From contig NZ_FNFU01000002.1 of the NCBI RefSeq assembly GCF_900101115.1, positions 84,679 through 148,678 of the forward strand: a stretch of 64,000 nucleotides of DNA, read 5' to 3'. This stretch comes from Cryobacterium psychrotolerans. Its GTDB lineage: Bacteria > Actinomycetota > Actinomycetes > Actinomycetales > Microbacteriaceae. Of the stretch, positions 16,168-24,450 are shown piece after piece (position 1 is the stretch's first letter; every line of letters starts with the position of its first letter). The notes below the pieces were generated by a model. That model saw only the letters and a list, made by a program, of their open reading frames with translations. It searched no databases and was not told the DNA's origin. Made by a program: the position numbers and the translations under genes.

Positions 16168-17480
16168 GCCTCTCCCTCGCGCGGATGACCGCGCCCCCGT
16201 CGCCGCCGTCCGCCGCGGCCGGCCCGGTGACGTCGGCCGATCCCCGTGCCGGCGCTGCGGGCTTCGCCGCCGTGCTGACCGGCGCCCTCGAAGCAGACAC
16301 CTCCGCACACCTGCCCGCCGAGCCCATGACTGCCGAGCCCGCGCCTGCCGAGCCCGAGACTGCGGAGTCCGAGCCCGCTAAGCGCAGGCTCGGCGTCGAA
16401 CGTGCCCTGTCCGAACCCGGCAGCGGAGTCGTCGCCCCCGTCTCCGACGCAGCATGGAACGCCGTTCCGGTGGCCGTCCCGGTGGCTGGCGTGCCCGCCC
16501 AGCCCGAGTTGACCGCACCCGCCCTGTCCGCCCTGGCCGCGGGGAGCGCATTCGCACCGGCCTCCGCTGTCGCCCCGGCACCGGCCGATCGCCGCCCCAC
16601 ACCGGCGCAGCGGACGGAACCCGCCGCGCCCCGCACGGCGATCCCGGCGTCACTGATCCCTGCTTCGTCACTGATCTCTGCTTCACTTACCCCGGCGTCT
16701 CTGACCCCGGCGTCACTGACCCCCGCATCGCTGACCCCGGCGGTGCCGACCGCCCTGCCGCAGTCGCCAACGACGGTCGCATCGGCCGCGCCGAGCCGGT
16801 CAAGCGCCACCCCGGGAGCCTCCGCGGCCACCCCGGGCAGTGCGGTGGCTCCGCCCGTCGCGGCTTCCGCGCGGACTGTGGCGGACGTCGCGCCGGTCGC
16901 ACCGGACGGCAGCCTCGCCCCGGATGCCGCGCCCTCCGCCCCAGCCGCCCAGCCGGCGCCGGCCGCGCCCGTCTTCCCCGGTCTGTCGTCCACGTCCGCC
17001 GCCCCCGTCGCGGCCCAGGCCGCTCCGCCCGCGGCCCCGCCCGCGCCGCTGGCCAGCCAGATCGCCGGCCCGCTGTTCACCCTGGCCGGGGCGCGATCGG
17101 GCGAGCATGTGCTGACGATCAACGTGGCGCCAGACAACCTCGGTCCGGTGACCGTGCGAGCGCACATCACCGGGGACAACATCCGGGTCGAACTCTTCGC
17201 ACCCACGGACCTGGGCCGCGACGCCCTGCGGGCGATGCTCCCCGACCTTCGCCGCGATCTCGCGGGATCGGGGATGAACGCCCAGCTGAACCTGTCGTCC
17301 GGCAGCCAGCCGGAAGACCAGCCCGGCGACCCGAGTGCCGACCGGGGCGCTTTCGGGCGGGACCGGGCCGAGCACGAAGCGCGCGAGGAAACCGGCCGAC
17401 GCCGTGCCGCCGCAGCGGCCGAACGAACTGCTCCATCGGCCCTCGCGGCCACATCATCGACCATCGACGTGATGGCTTAG
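16164..17480 (+). CDS. fliK: Flagellar hook-length control protein FliK
   Basis: A 438-residue FliK. The first 285 residues are Ala/Pro/Thr-rich and probably unfolded, as expected of the molecular ruler that senses hook length. The C-terminal Flg_hook domain (about residues 290-385) carries HVLTINVAPDNLGPVTVRAHI then LRAMLPDLRRDLAGSGMNAQLNLSSGSQ, the region that switches export specificity through FlhB. A run of TPASL repeats lies near residues 160-193. The GTG start overlaps the NlpC/P60 gene by 4 bases. The charged tail (HEAREETGRRRAAAAAE) is also usual. Confidence 0.9.
   Translation: MSLSLARMTAPPSPPSAAAGPVTSADPRAGAAGFAAVLTGALEADTSAHLPAEPMTAEPAPAEPETAESEPAKRRLGVERALSEPGSGVVAPVSDAAWNAVPVAVPVAGVPAQPELTAPALSALAAGSAFAPASAVAPAPADRRPTPAQRTEPAAPRTAIPASLIPASSLISASLTPASLTPASLTPASLTPAVPTALPQSPTTVASAAPSRSSATPGASAATPGSAVAPPVAASARTVADVAPVAPDGSLAPDAAPSAPAAQPAPAAPVFPGLSSTSAAPVAAQAAPPAAPPAPLASQIAGPLFTLAGARSGEHVLTINVAPDNLGPVTVRAHITGDNIRVELFAPTDLGRDALRAMLPDLRRDLAGSGMNAQLNLSSGSQPEDQPGDPSADRGAFGRDRAEHEAREETGRRRAAAAAERTAPSALAATSSTIDVMA
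16641..16743 (+). repeat. 15-base tandem repeat inside fliK
   Basis: Degenerate 15-base units close to CTGACCCCGGCGTCA are repeated about six times and encode (L)TPAS repeats. The unit is a multiple of three, so gain or loss of copies would change ruler length without breaking the frame. Confidence 0.75.
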
Positions 17481-17495
17481 AAAGAGAGACCGACC

Positions 17496-17930
17496 GTGCC
17501 CATTGACGCAGTAGCAGCTCCAGCCCCCGGGATGTACACCGGCGAGGTCACCCGGGCACCCAAGCAAGCCATGGACTCCGAGGTGTTCATGTCTCTCCTG
17601 GTCACCCAGCTGCGCAACCAGGACCCCAGCTCACCCATGGACACCAACCAGATGATCGCGCAGACCACCCAGCTGGCCATGATGGAGAAGATCAGCGCCC
17701 TCGCGGACACGAACCAGGAGAGCTTCTCCCTGCAGATGCGCATGGCCGCCGCCGCACTCGTGGGCAAGGATGTCACCTTCGCCCGCGCGGACGGAACCAC
17801 CGGCAGCGGCACGGCCACCGCGGTGTCCTACGCCGGCTCGGTTCCCCAGGTCACGGTCGGCGGCGAGAACATCGGCCTCGACTCCGTCGCCGGCGTCTCC
17901 GCCGGTGTCGCGGCCCCGCCCGCGCCCTGA
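17496..17930 (+). CDS. flgD: Flagellar hook assembly scaffold FlgD
   Basis: A 144-residue FlgD, the cap needed for hook subunit assembly. The conserved N-terminal part is clear: SEVFMSLLVTQLRNQDPSSPMDTNQMIAQTTQLAMMEKIS, the FlgD motif. A short tail (VGKDVTFARADG through VTVGGENIGLDSVAGV) replaces the FlgD Ig-like domain, so the protein is shorter than the usual 200 or more residues, as in some Gram-positives. It lies 15 bases after fliK with AGAAAGAGAG before the GTG, and is followed by flgE. Confidence 0.92.
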   Translation: MPIDAVAAPAPGMYTGEVTRAPKQAMDSEVFMSLLVTQLRNQDPSSPMDTNQMIAQTTQLAMMEKISALADTNQESFSLQMRMAAAALVGKDVTFARADGTTGSGTATAVSYAGSVPQVTVGGENIGLDSVAGVSAGVAAPPAP

Positions 17931-18003
17931 TCTCCCGGCTCCTCGTCCAGTTTTCCCACCACTCACACACGCATCCCACCGTCCGACCGAAAGGCAGCAT
18001 CCC

Positions 18004-19176
18004 ATGCTTCGTTCCCTGTACTCCGGAATCTCCGGCCTCCGTTCCCACCAGACCATGCTCGACGTGACCGGCAACAACATCGCCAACGTCAACACCACCG
18101 CGTTCAAGGCATCCGCCACGCAGTTCCAGGACACGCTCTCGCAGATGTCGCAGGGCGCCGGGGGACCGCAGGCTCAGGTCGGCGGCACCAACCCGGCCCA
18201 GATCGGGCTGGGCGTCCAGGTCGCGGGCATCTCGACGAACTTCGCCCAGGGCTCGGCCCAGTCCACCGGACGCTCCACCGACATCATGATCTCCGGCGAC
18301 GGCTTCTTCGTCACCAGGCTCGGCGGCGAAACCCTCTACACCCGCGCCGGCGCCTTCGACTTCGACGCCCAGGGCCGGCTCGTCGCGCCGGACGGCGCGA
18401 TCGTGCAGGGCTGGACCGCGGTCAACGGCAAGATCACCGAGGGCGGCGCCGTCGGCCCGATCACGCTTCCGCTGCAGTCCGTCATCGCCGCGGTCGCCAC
18501 GACGGCCGCGTCAGTGGTCGGCAACCTCCCGTCCGACGCCGCCGTCGGCACGAGCATCGTCCGCGACGTGACCGTCTTCGACGCCGCAGGGGCCTCCCGG
18601 ACGCTCTCCCTGTCGTTCACCCGCACGGCCGCGGGCTGGGGCGTCGCGGGCAGCGACGGTGTCGCCGCCGGCGCCACGACCCTCGCTGACAACGGAACAG
18701 GCACCCTCACCCCGGGCGGTCCGCTCCTGGTTAACGGGATCGCCGTCGACCTCGCTGCGCTCACCGGATACGCCGGGCTCACCACCGCCACGGCCACCCG
18801 CGACAACGGCAGCGACGCCGGCACGCTCAAGTCATACACGCTGGGCAAGGACGGCACCCTCGTCGGGCTGTTCAGCAACGGCGGCCAGGAAGCGATCGGC
18901 CGGATTGCCCTGGCAACCTTCGTCAACCCCGGCGGCCTCGAAAAGGCCGGCGCCTCCGGGTACCGGTCGACGTTCAACTCCGGCACGGCCGAGCTCGGCG
19001 CACCGGGCGAGGGCAGCCTCGGATCCCTCGCCGGCGGCGCCCTGGAAATGTCCAACGTCGACCTGTCGCAGGAGTTCACGAACCTCATCGTCGCCCAGCG
19101 CGGCTTCCAGGCGAACGCCCGCATCATCACGACCTCCGACGAGGTCCTGCAGGAACTGACCAACCTGAAGAGGTAA
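18004..19176 (+). CDS. flgE: Flagellar hook protein FlgE
   Basis: A 390-residue hook/basal-body protein. The N-terminus LRSLYSGISGLRSHQTMLDVTGNNIANVNTTAFKAS is the family signature, with GDGFFVTRLGGETLYTRAGAFDFDAQGRLVAPDGAIVQGW following as in FlgE/F/G. The C-terminus GALEMSNVDLSQEFTNLIVAQRGFQANARIITTSDEVLQELTNLKR is typical of FlgE. Its place after fliK and flgD supports hook rather than rod identity. GAAAGG lies upstream of the ATG. It is the only large hook/rod protein in the window. Confidence 0.93.
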   Translation: MLRSLYSGISGLRSHQTMLDVTGNNIANVNTTAFKASATQFQDTLSQMSQGAGGPQAQVGGTNPAQIGLGVQVAGISTNFAQGSAQSTGRSTDIMISGDGFFVTRLGGETLYTRAGAFDFDAQGRLVAPDGAIVQGWTAVNGKITEGGAVGPITLPLQSVIAAVATTAASVVGNLPSDAAVGTSIVRDVTVFDAAGASRTLSLSFTRTAAGWGVAGSDGVAAGATTLADNGTGTLTPGGPLLVNGIAVDLAALTGYAGLTTATATRDNGSDAGTLKSYTLGKDGTLVGLFSNGGQEAIGRIALATFVNPGGLEKAGASGYRSTFNSGTAELGAPGEGSLGSLAGGALEMSNVDLSQEFTNLIVAQRGFQANARIITTSDEVLQELTNLKR

Positions 19177-19203
19177 GCCCGCGGAGGAAGGTCGCCCGGC
19201 AAC

Positions 19204-19230
19204 TTACGGAGGAGGCCGGGCGGCCGACAG
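19204..19230 (+). promoter_or_regulatory. Sigma-28-like promoter for flbD-motA-motB
   Basis: TTACGGAG, 11 bases, then GCCGACAG. It has one change from the TAAC seen in the other four. It lies in the 100-base gap after flgE, giving a leader of about 40 bases to flbD. Confidence 0.6.
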
Positions 19231-19276
19231 TGGTGTGTGACGGCCGCTGGGGCCGTCCACAACCGGGGATGGGTTC

Positions 19277-19510
19277 ATGATCGTTCTGACGCGGCTCAAC
19301 GGAAGCCAGTTCGCGATCAATCCCGACCTGATCGAACGCATCCACTCGAACCCCGACACGACGCTGGTCATGGTCGACGGCGCCAAGTTCATCGTGACCG
19401 AGCCGATGGACGTGGTCATCGAGAACATCGCGGCCTACCGCGCCCACGTGATCTCGCTCGCCTACGCCCCGCCGGCGAGCGACCTTCCCCTCGGCCCGAG
19501 GAAGATCTGA
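19277..19510 (+). CDS. flbD: FlbD/SwrD family flagellar protein
   Basis: A 77-residue protein of the FlbD (SwrD) family. The Bacillus homologue raises flagellar motor torque, probably through the stators. The core MIVLTRLNGSQFAINPDLIERIHSNPDTTLVMVDGAKFIVTE matches the family pattern of short beta strands. It sits directly before motA, with its stop overlapping the motA ATG by one base, which fits a stator-linked role. Confidence 0.9.
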   Translation: MIVLTRLNGSQFAINPDLIERIHSNPDTTLVMVDGAKFIVTEPMDVVIENIAAYRAHVISLAYAPPASDLPLGPRKI

Positions 19511-20274
19511 TGGATCCGGCAACCCTGATCGGCATTGCCGTCGCGTTCGGCGCCCTCTTCGCCATGATCACCCTCGAGGGCTCGTCCATCACGGCCATCC
19601 TGCTGCCGGCGCCGATGATCCTCGTCTTCGGCGCGACCATCGCGGTCGGACTCGCCGGCGGAACCATCAAGGACTTCCTCTCGGCCTTCAAGTCCCTGCC
19701 CAGGGCGTTCCGGGGCAAGACGACCCCGCCGCAGCTGGTCATCGACCAGATCGTCGGCCTGGCCGAGAAGGCTCGCAGCGCGGGCCTGCTCTCGCTCGAG
19801 CAGGAGGCCGACGCGATCGACGACCCGTTCCTGCGCGGCGCGCTGCAGAACATCGCCGACGGCACGGACGGCGACGAACTCCGCGTGCTGCTGGAGGACG
19901 AAATGGCCACGACGGCCAAGTCCGACCGGAACGCGGCGAAATTCTTCACGACCCTGGGCGGCTATGCCCCGACCGTCGGCATCGTTGGAACCGTCGTCTC
20001 CCTCACCCACGTCCTGGAAAACCTCGACAGCCCGGATACGCTCGGCCCGATGATCGCGGCCGCCTTCGTGGCGACGCTCTGGGGTCTCCTCTCGGCGAAC
20101 TTCCTCTGGCTTCCGCTCGGGGCCAGGCTCAAGCGCCTCTCCGACCTCGAGGTCGACCGGATGACGCTGGTACTCGAGGGCGCGCTGGCGGTGCAGGCCG
20201 GCAGCCAGCCCCGACTCCTGGGCGAGCGCCTGCGGGCGATGGTTCCCGCACAGGCGCTGTCCAAAGCCGCATGA
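19510..20274 (+). CDS. motA: Flagellar motor stator protein MotA
   Basis: A 254-residue MotA, the proton-channel stator subunit. Membrane spans lie at about residues 2-20, 25-48, 150-175 and 180-205. Conserved features are DPATLIGIAVAF at the start, the cytoplasmic loop with KARSAGLLSLEQE and DPFLRGALQNIADG, and FTTLGGYAPTVGIVGTVVSLTHVL, which holds the channel Pro. The length is usual. It overlaps motB by 4 bases. Confidence 0.95.
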   Translation: MDPATLIGIAVAFGALFAMITLEGSSITAILLPAPMILVFGATIAVGLAGGTIKDFLSAFKSLPRAFRGKTTPPQLVIDQIVGLAEKARSAGLLSLEQEADAIDDPFLRGALQNIADGTDGDELRVLLEDEMATTAKSDRNAAKFFTTLGGYAPTVGIVGTVVSLTHVLENLDSPDTLGPMIAAAFVATLWGLLSANFLWLPLGARLKRLSDLEVDRMTLVLEGALAVQAGSQPRLLGERLRAMVPAQALSKAA

Positions 20275-21143
20275 GCGCGCGCCCGGGCCGCCGCCATTTC
20301 GGCGAGGACCACGAGGAACACGTCGACGAGCGCTGGATGGCGTCCTACATGGACATGGTCACCGTGCTGATGTGCATGTTCATCGTGCTCTACGCCATGT
20401 CGACCGTCGATGAGAAGAAGTTCGAACAGCTCCGCAATTCGCTCGCCACCGGCTTCGGGGCGACGGATGTCCAGGCGATCGACACCGCGAAGGGTGTCGT
20501 CGTTCCCGTGGAACTCGTCGATCAGGAGGCAGAAGGATTCACCGACCTCGAACTGGCCCAGCTCGAGGTCGACAAGCTCACCGCGCTCAAGGAGGCCATG
20601 CGCGCCGCCCTGGCGAAGCAGCGGCTGGAGTACCTCGTCGATTTCAAATTCGACGAACGGGGGCTGTCAGCGGGCCTGGTCGGGACCGAGACGTTCTTCC
20701 AGGGCAACCGGGTCGACCTGAGCGCGAAGGCGATCCAGGTCCTCGACGCGATCGCGCCGCCGCTGGCGACCTCGAAGCGCGAAATCTCGGTCGAGGGACA
20801 CGCCGACCGCCACGGCTCGACGGGAATCTACCCCACGGACTGGGAGCTCTCCTCGGGCCGGGCAACCCAGGTGCTCCGGCGCATGGTCGAACACGGGAGA
20901 GTGCCGCAGGAGCACATCGCAGCGGTCGGCTACGGTTCGGCCAGGCCCGTCACCGCCCGCGCCGACCCGATCTCGATGGCCAGGAACCGGCGGGTCGACG
21001 TCGTCGTGCTCTCGAACCAGCCCGACAGCATCCGCAAACTCATCCCCGGCGTCGTGAACGGAACCGCGATCGAGCCGCCCGCCAAGGCGAGGAAGGCGGT
21101 CAAGGCCGACAAACCGGCCCCCGCGAAGAGTTCGCACGGGTGA
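20271..21143 (+). CDS. motB: Flagellar motor stator protein MotB
   Basis: A 290-residue MotB. The single span near residues 24-44 (SYMDMVTVLMCMFIVLYAMS) has Asp28, the expected proton-carrying residue. The segment after it (TVDEKKFEQLRNSLATGFG) fits the plug. The OmpA-like peptidoglycan-binding domain covers about residues 135-250, with ISVEGHADRHGS, then LSSGRATQVLRRMVEHG and MARNRRVDVVVLS. A Lys/Pro/Ala-rich tail follows. Stator identity is proton-type by sequence, though the ion is not proven. Confidence 0.95.
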   Translation: MSARPGRRHFGEDHEEHVDERWMASYMDMVTVLMCMFIVLYAMSTVDEKKFEQLRNSLATGFGATDVQAIDTAKGVVVPVELVDQEAEGFTDLELAQLEVDKLTALKEAMRAALAKQRLEYLVDFKFDERGLSAGLVGTETFFQGNRVDLSAKAIQVLDAIAPPLATSKREISVEGHADRHGSTGIYPTDWELSSGRATQVLRRMVEHGRVPQEHIAAVGYGSARPVTARADPISMARNRRVDVVVLSNQPDSIRKLIPGVVNGTAIEPPAKARKAVKADKPAPAKSSHG

Positions 21144-21169
21144 TCCCCCTGGCAAGAATGGCGATCGCC

Positions 21170-21196
21170 TAACATTGCCCATCCGCCGGCCGATAG
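21170..21196 (+). promoter_or_regulatory. Sigma-28-like promoter directly before fliM
   Basis: TAACATTG, 11 bases, then GCCGATAG. This is the closest of the five to the consensus. The -10 box ends 8 bases before the fliM GTG, so transcription should begin at or within a few bases of the start codon. Confidence 0.8.
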
Positions 21197-21204
21197 TGGC
21201 GACC

Positions 21205-22122
21205 GTGACGGTCCAGGAACAGTACGGCATCAGTGCGCCCGCGAGGGCCGCGGCGGCGACGAAGACGGTCGAGGTCTATGACTTCCGACGCCCGACGACG
21301 CTCGCCCGGGAGCATTCCCGCGTGCTCGAACTCGCCTTCGAAACCTTCGCCCGCCAGTGGGGCACCCAGCTGACCGCGAAGGTGCGGATGGTCTGCCAGG
21401 TCACCTGCGACCAGGTGCTCATGCAGACCTACGACGACTACGCGTCGAGCCTGCCGGCGTCGACGGCCATGGTGCTGTGCAACCTCGAGGGCTCGAGCGC
21501 CAAGGCGGTCATCCAGTTCCCCGCGTCCACCGCCCTCACCTGGGTCAGCCACATGCTCGGCGGCAGCGGCAACCGGATCGCCCCTGAGCGCAAGTTCACC
21601 CAGATCGAGGAGGCCCTCGTGCGGGGTCTGATGAGCGATGCGCTCGAAGACCTCCGCTATTCCCTCGGCGCCCTGCTCGTGGTGCCGATCAGCGTCGACG
21701 CGATCCAGTACAACTCGCAGTTCGCCCAGGCCGCGGCCACGGCCGACCTGATGATCGTCGCCTCGTTCGCGCTGGAGGTGGGGGAGGGCAGCAGCATCGC
21801 CACCGTCGCGCTGCCGGCCCGAATCCTCCTGGAACAACTCGGCGAGGTGCATCCCACGGGATCGCGAGCCAAGTCCAAGGAACTGCTCCAGGCACAGCTC
21901 AGCCGGGTGCCGGTCGAGGTGTCGCTGCGGCTCACCCCGGTGCGTGTGCTGCCCAGCAGGATCCTCGACCTCGCCGTCGGCGACATCCTGCCGATCCCGC
22001 ATCCGAAGCACCGGCCGCTCGACCTGGCCGTTGACGGCCTGTCCCTGGCCAGGGCCGCGGTCGGCTCCAACGGCTCGCGCCTCGCCTGCATCATCATCGA
22101 ATCGAAGGAGAAGCCCCGATGA
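21205..22122 (+). CDS. fliM: Flagellar motor switch protein FliM
   Basis: A 305-residue FliM of the C-ring, linking FliG to FliN and normally sensing CheY-P. The middle domain contains VYDFRRPTTLAREHSRVLELAFETFARQW, the usual FliM motif, and LCNLEGSSAKAVIQFP. The C-terminal SpoA domain shows LSRVPVEVSLRLTPVRVLPSRILDLAVGDILPIPHP. The N-terminal CheY-binding motif of other FliM proteins (LSQDEIDALL-like) is not visible. The GTG at 21205 was chosen because a further upstream start would lie inside the promoter. No ribosome site precedes it, suggesting leaderless translation. Confidence 0.9.
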   Translation: MTVQEQYGISAPARAAAATKTVEVYDFRRPTTLAREHSRVLELAFETFARQWGTQLTAKVRMVCQVTCDQVLMQTYDDYASSLPASTAMVLCNLEGSSAKAVIQFPASTALTWVSHMLGGSGNRIAPERKFTQIEEALVRGLMSDALEDLRYSLGALLVVPISVDAIQYNSQFAQAAATADLMIVASFALEVGEGSSIATVALPARILLEQLGEVHPTGSRAKSKELLQAQLSRVPVEVSLRLTPVRVLPSRILDLAVGDILPIPHPKHRPLDLAVDGLSLARAAVGSNGSRLACIIIESKEKPR

Positions 22123-22826
22123 GCACCACCCGCGCTCTACCGTCCGCCGCAGTCGAGGCACTCGTGCGGGTGCTGCCCACCGGGCTGCCCCTGGACTCCG
22201 CGGCCTGCTCCGGCGCCGCAGCCCCGGCCGGCCGGGTCGCCGCAGCCGTCGTCGCCTCGTTCGTGGGAGCCACCTCGGCCGACCTCGCTCTGGTGCTGAG
22301 CCAGCCGAACACGCTCGGCGCCGCCGCCGGCACCGAGTCGCCGCTCGTGTCCGGTCACGACGTGCTCCGCCCAGCCCTCGAAAGCGCCGCCGCGGTGCTC
22401 GGAGCCGGCGTGCTCGCCGACAGCCGGGTCGAAGACGCGTCGACGCTCTTCGCCGATCCCTCCACGACCGTGTTCGAGCTGACCGGGGACGGCGCGGTCA
22501 CGGGCTGGTTCGCCATCCGGCTCAGGGAGAACGGCGTCGTCGGCGGCGACGGCAGGCGCGCCACCGATTCGGTGACCGGCAAGCTCGGCCGGATCAACAA
22601 CGTCGAGATGTCGCTGACCGTGGAGATCGGCCGCGCCCGGATGTCGGTGCGCGACGTGCTCTCCCTCGAACCCGGCGCCGTGATCGAACTGGACCGCTCC
22701 GCCGGCGCCCCGGCCGACGTGCTGCTCAACGGCCGCCTGATCGCCCACGGCGAGATCGTCGTTGTCGACCAGGACTACGCCGTCCGAATCACCAAGATCC
22801 TCGACGTCGCCGAGGTGCTCGCTTAG
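22119..22826 (+). CDS. fliN: Flagellar motor switch protein FliN
   Basis: A 235-residue protein whose last 80 residues are a SpoA/FliN domain (INNVEMSLTVEIGRARMSVRDVLSLEPGAVIELDRSAGAPADVLLNGRLIAHGEIVVVDQDYAVRITKIL), the C-ring component that binds FliH and FliM. About 150 residues precede it, longer than enteric FliN (about 137 in total) and similar in plan to FliY, but the CheC phosphatase motifs of FliY are not evident. It overlaps fliM by 4 bases, and fliO follows without a gap. Confidence 0.92.
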   Translation: MSTTRALPSAAVEALVRVLPTGLPLDSAACSGAAAPAGRVAAAVVASFVGATSADLALVLSQPNTLGAAAGTESPLVSGHDVLRPALESAAAVLGAGVLADSRVEDASTLFADPSTTVFELTGDGAVTGWFAIRLRENGVVGGDGRRATDSVTGKLGRINNVEMSLTVEIGRARMSVRDVLSLEPGAVIELDRSAGAPADVLLNGRLIAHGEIVVVDQDYAVRITKILDVAEVLA

Positions 22827-23318
22827 GTGGACACCCTCCTCGTCGGACTCCGCGTCGTGCTGTCCCTGGCCGTTGTGCTCGGGCTGCTCTGGGTCATGCA
22901 GCGACGCCTGTCGCGAGGAGGCCGCGCCCGCGGGGCCTCGAACCTGGTCTCCGTGGTCGGCCGGCAGAGCCTTGGTTCCAAGGCGTCCGTCGTGGTGGTC
23001 GAGATCGACGGCCGGCGGCTCATCCTCGGCGTGACGGAGGCCCAGGTGACCGTGCTGCAGGGCGGCGGGGGAGTCGGGGACCGCGCGGAAACCTTCGCGC
23101 AGTCGATGTCGGTGGCCGAGGGCACCGACCTGGCCGGCACCGACCTGGCCGGCACCGACCTGGCCGGCAGCGACCTGTCCGGAGGCGACACTGCGCCGGA
23201 GCCGCCGCTCGAGTTCCGGCCGCGCCGCAAGTCGGGGCAGGCCGGTCGTCTCGGCGGGTCGATCCTGTCGCCGGCAACGTGGCAGCAGACGGCCGCCGTG
23301 CTCCGGCAAGAACGGTGA
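22827..23318 (+). CDS. fliO: Flagellar biosynthesis protein FliO
   Basis: A 163-residue small membrane protein with one span at about residues 4-24 (LVGLRVVLSLAVVLGLLWVMQRRL), then LVSVVGRQSLGSKASVVVVEIDGRRLILGVTEAQVTVL, the FliO domain. It helps FliP assemble into the export gate. Four 15-base repeats encode (T/S)DLAG units in the tail. The Pro/Arg-rich end is variable. It starts at a GTG right after the fliN stop and overlaps fliP by 4 bases. Confidence 0.9.
   Translation: MDTLLVGLRVVLSLAVVLGLLWVMQRRLSRGGRARGASNLVSVVGRQSLGSKASVVVVEIDGRRLILGVTEAQVTVLQGGGGVGDRAETFAQSMSVAEGTDLAGTDLAGTDLAGSDLSGGDTAPEPPLEFRPRRKSGQAGRLGGSILSPATWQQTAAVLRQER
23121..23180 (+). repeat. Four 15-base tandem repeats in fliO
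   Basis: The unit GGCACCGACCTGGCC occurs three times exactly and once with changes (23166-23180). It encodes GTDLA repeats, which read like a short pentapeptide-repeat run. Confidence 0.85.
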
Positions 23319-24175
23319 GGGCCGGGGCTCCTCGCACGTGGACGGGTAACCGAACCGTCCGGCTGGGCATCCTGATCACCCTGATGTTGCTGATCGTGGC
23401 GGCCATCATCATCGCGACCGCCTCGGCCGGCCATGCGGTGCCGGGCGACCCCGTTCCGCCCACGGACCCGACCGACCCGACGGCCCCCGTCGCACCCGGC
23501 GGCGGCGGCGGGCTGACCATCGACCTCAACGGGCCGGACGGCGCGCCGTCCTCGGCGGTCGTCACCCTGATCGGCATCACACTGCTGTCGGTTGCGCCGG
23601 CCCTGCTGCTGATGATGACCTCGTTCACGAAGATCTTCGTGGTCCTGGCGATGACCCGCAATGCGCTCGCGCTGCCGTCCATCCCGCCGAACCAGGTGCT
23701 CGCGGGCCTGGCCCTGTTCCTCTCGCTGTTCATCATGGCGCCCGTGCTCACCGACATCAACAACCTCGCGGTGACGCCCTACCTCGACGGCTCGATGAGC
23801 TTCACGGATGCCCTCGCCGCGGCCTCCGAACCCCTCCGGCAGTTCATGCTCGCCAACACCCGCGAGGAAGACCTGGCGCTGATGACCCGCGCCGCCGACC
23901 TGCCGAACCCGCAGGGCCCCGACGACGTCGCGCTGCCGACCCTGATCCCGGCCTTCATGATCTCCGAGCTCCGGGCCGCGTTCATCATCGGTTTCGTGAT
24001 CTTCATCCCGTTCCTGGTCATCGACATCGTCGTCTCCTCCGCCCTCATGTCGATGGGCATGATGATGCTCCCGCCGGTGATGATCTCCCTGCCCTTCAAG
24101 ATCCTGCTCTTCGTGCTCGTCGACGGTTGGGGACTCATCATCACCTCCCTCATATCCAGTTATCGGATGGGCTGA
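23315..24175 (+). CDS. fliP: Flagellar export gate protein FliP
   Basis: A 286-residue FliP, core of the export gate with FliQ and FliR. It has an N-terminal signal-like span (residues 16-40, LGILITLMLLIVAAIIIATASAGHA) and a Pro/Asp/Thr linker. Then come the FliP motifs TSFTKIFVVLAMTRNALALPSIPPNQVLAGLALFLSLFIMAP and ISELRAAFIIGFVIFIPFLVIDIVVSSALMSMGMMMLPPVMISLPFKILLFVLVDGW. The GTG at 23315 overlaps the fliO stop by 4 bases and gives a family-like signal peptide. Confidence 0.95.
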   Translation: MRAGAPRTWTGNRTVRLGILITLMLLIVAAIIIATASAGHAVPGDPVPPTDPTDPTAPVAPGGGGGLTIDLNGPDGAPSSAVVTLIGITLLSVAPALLLMMTSFTKIFVVLAMTRNALALPSIPPNQVLAGLALFLSLFIMAPVLTDINNLAVTPYLDGSMSFTDALAAASEPLRQFMLANTREEDLALMTRAADLPNPQGPDDVALPTLIPAFMISELRAAFIIGFVIFIPFLVIDIVVSSALMSMGMMMLPPVMISLPFKILLFVLVDGWGLIITSLISSYRMG

Positions 24176-24450
24176 TGGACACCAACGCCGTACTGGACAT
24201 CGGCCTGCAGGGCCTGATCCTGGCCGCCAAGCTCTCCGCACCGGTGCTCGTCACCGCCCTCGTCGTCGGCTTCGCCATCTCGCTGCTGCAGTCGATCACG
24301 CAGATCCAGGAGGTGACGCTGTCCTTCGTGCCGAAGGCCATCGCCGTCTCCCTCGCCCTGCTCGTCTCCGGGCACTGGATGATCGCCGAGTCCGTCTCCT
24401 TCACCCGGCAGATGTTCGAGAAGATCCCGTCGCTCCTCGGCGGTGGCTAG
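24175..24450 (+). CDS. fliQ: Flagellar export gate protein FliQ
   Basis: A 91-residue FliQ with two membrane helices (about residues 15-37 and 50-72). The hallmark ALVVGFAISLLQSITQIQEVTLSFVPKAIAV is complete. One-base overlap with fliP, and fliR follows directly. Size and order match the universal fliP-fliQ-fliR block. Confidence 0.96.
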   Translation: MDTNAVLDIGLQGLILAAKLSAPVLVTALVVGFAISLLQSITQIQEVTLSFVPKAIAVSLALLVSGHWMIAESVSFTRQMFEKIPSLLGGG

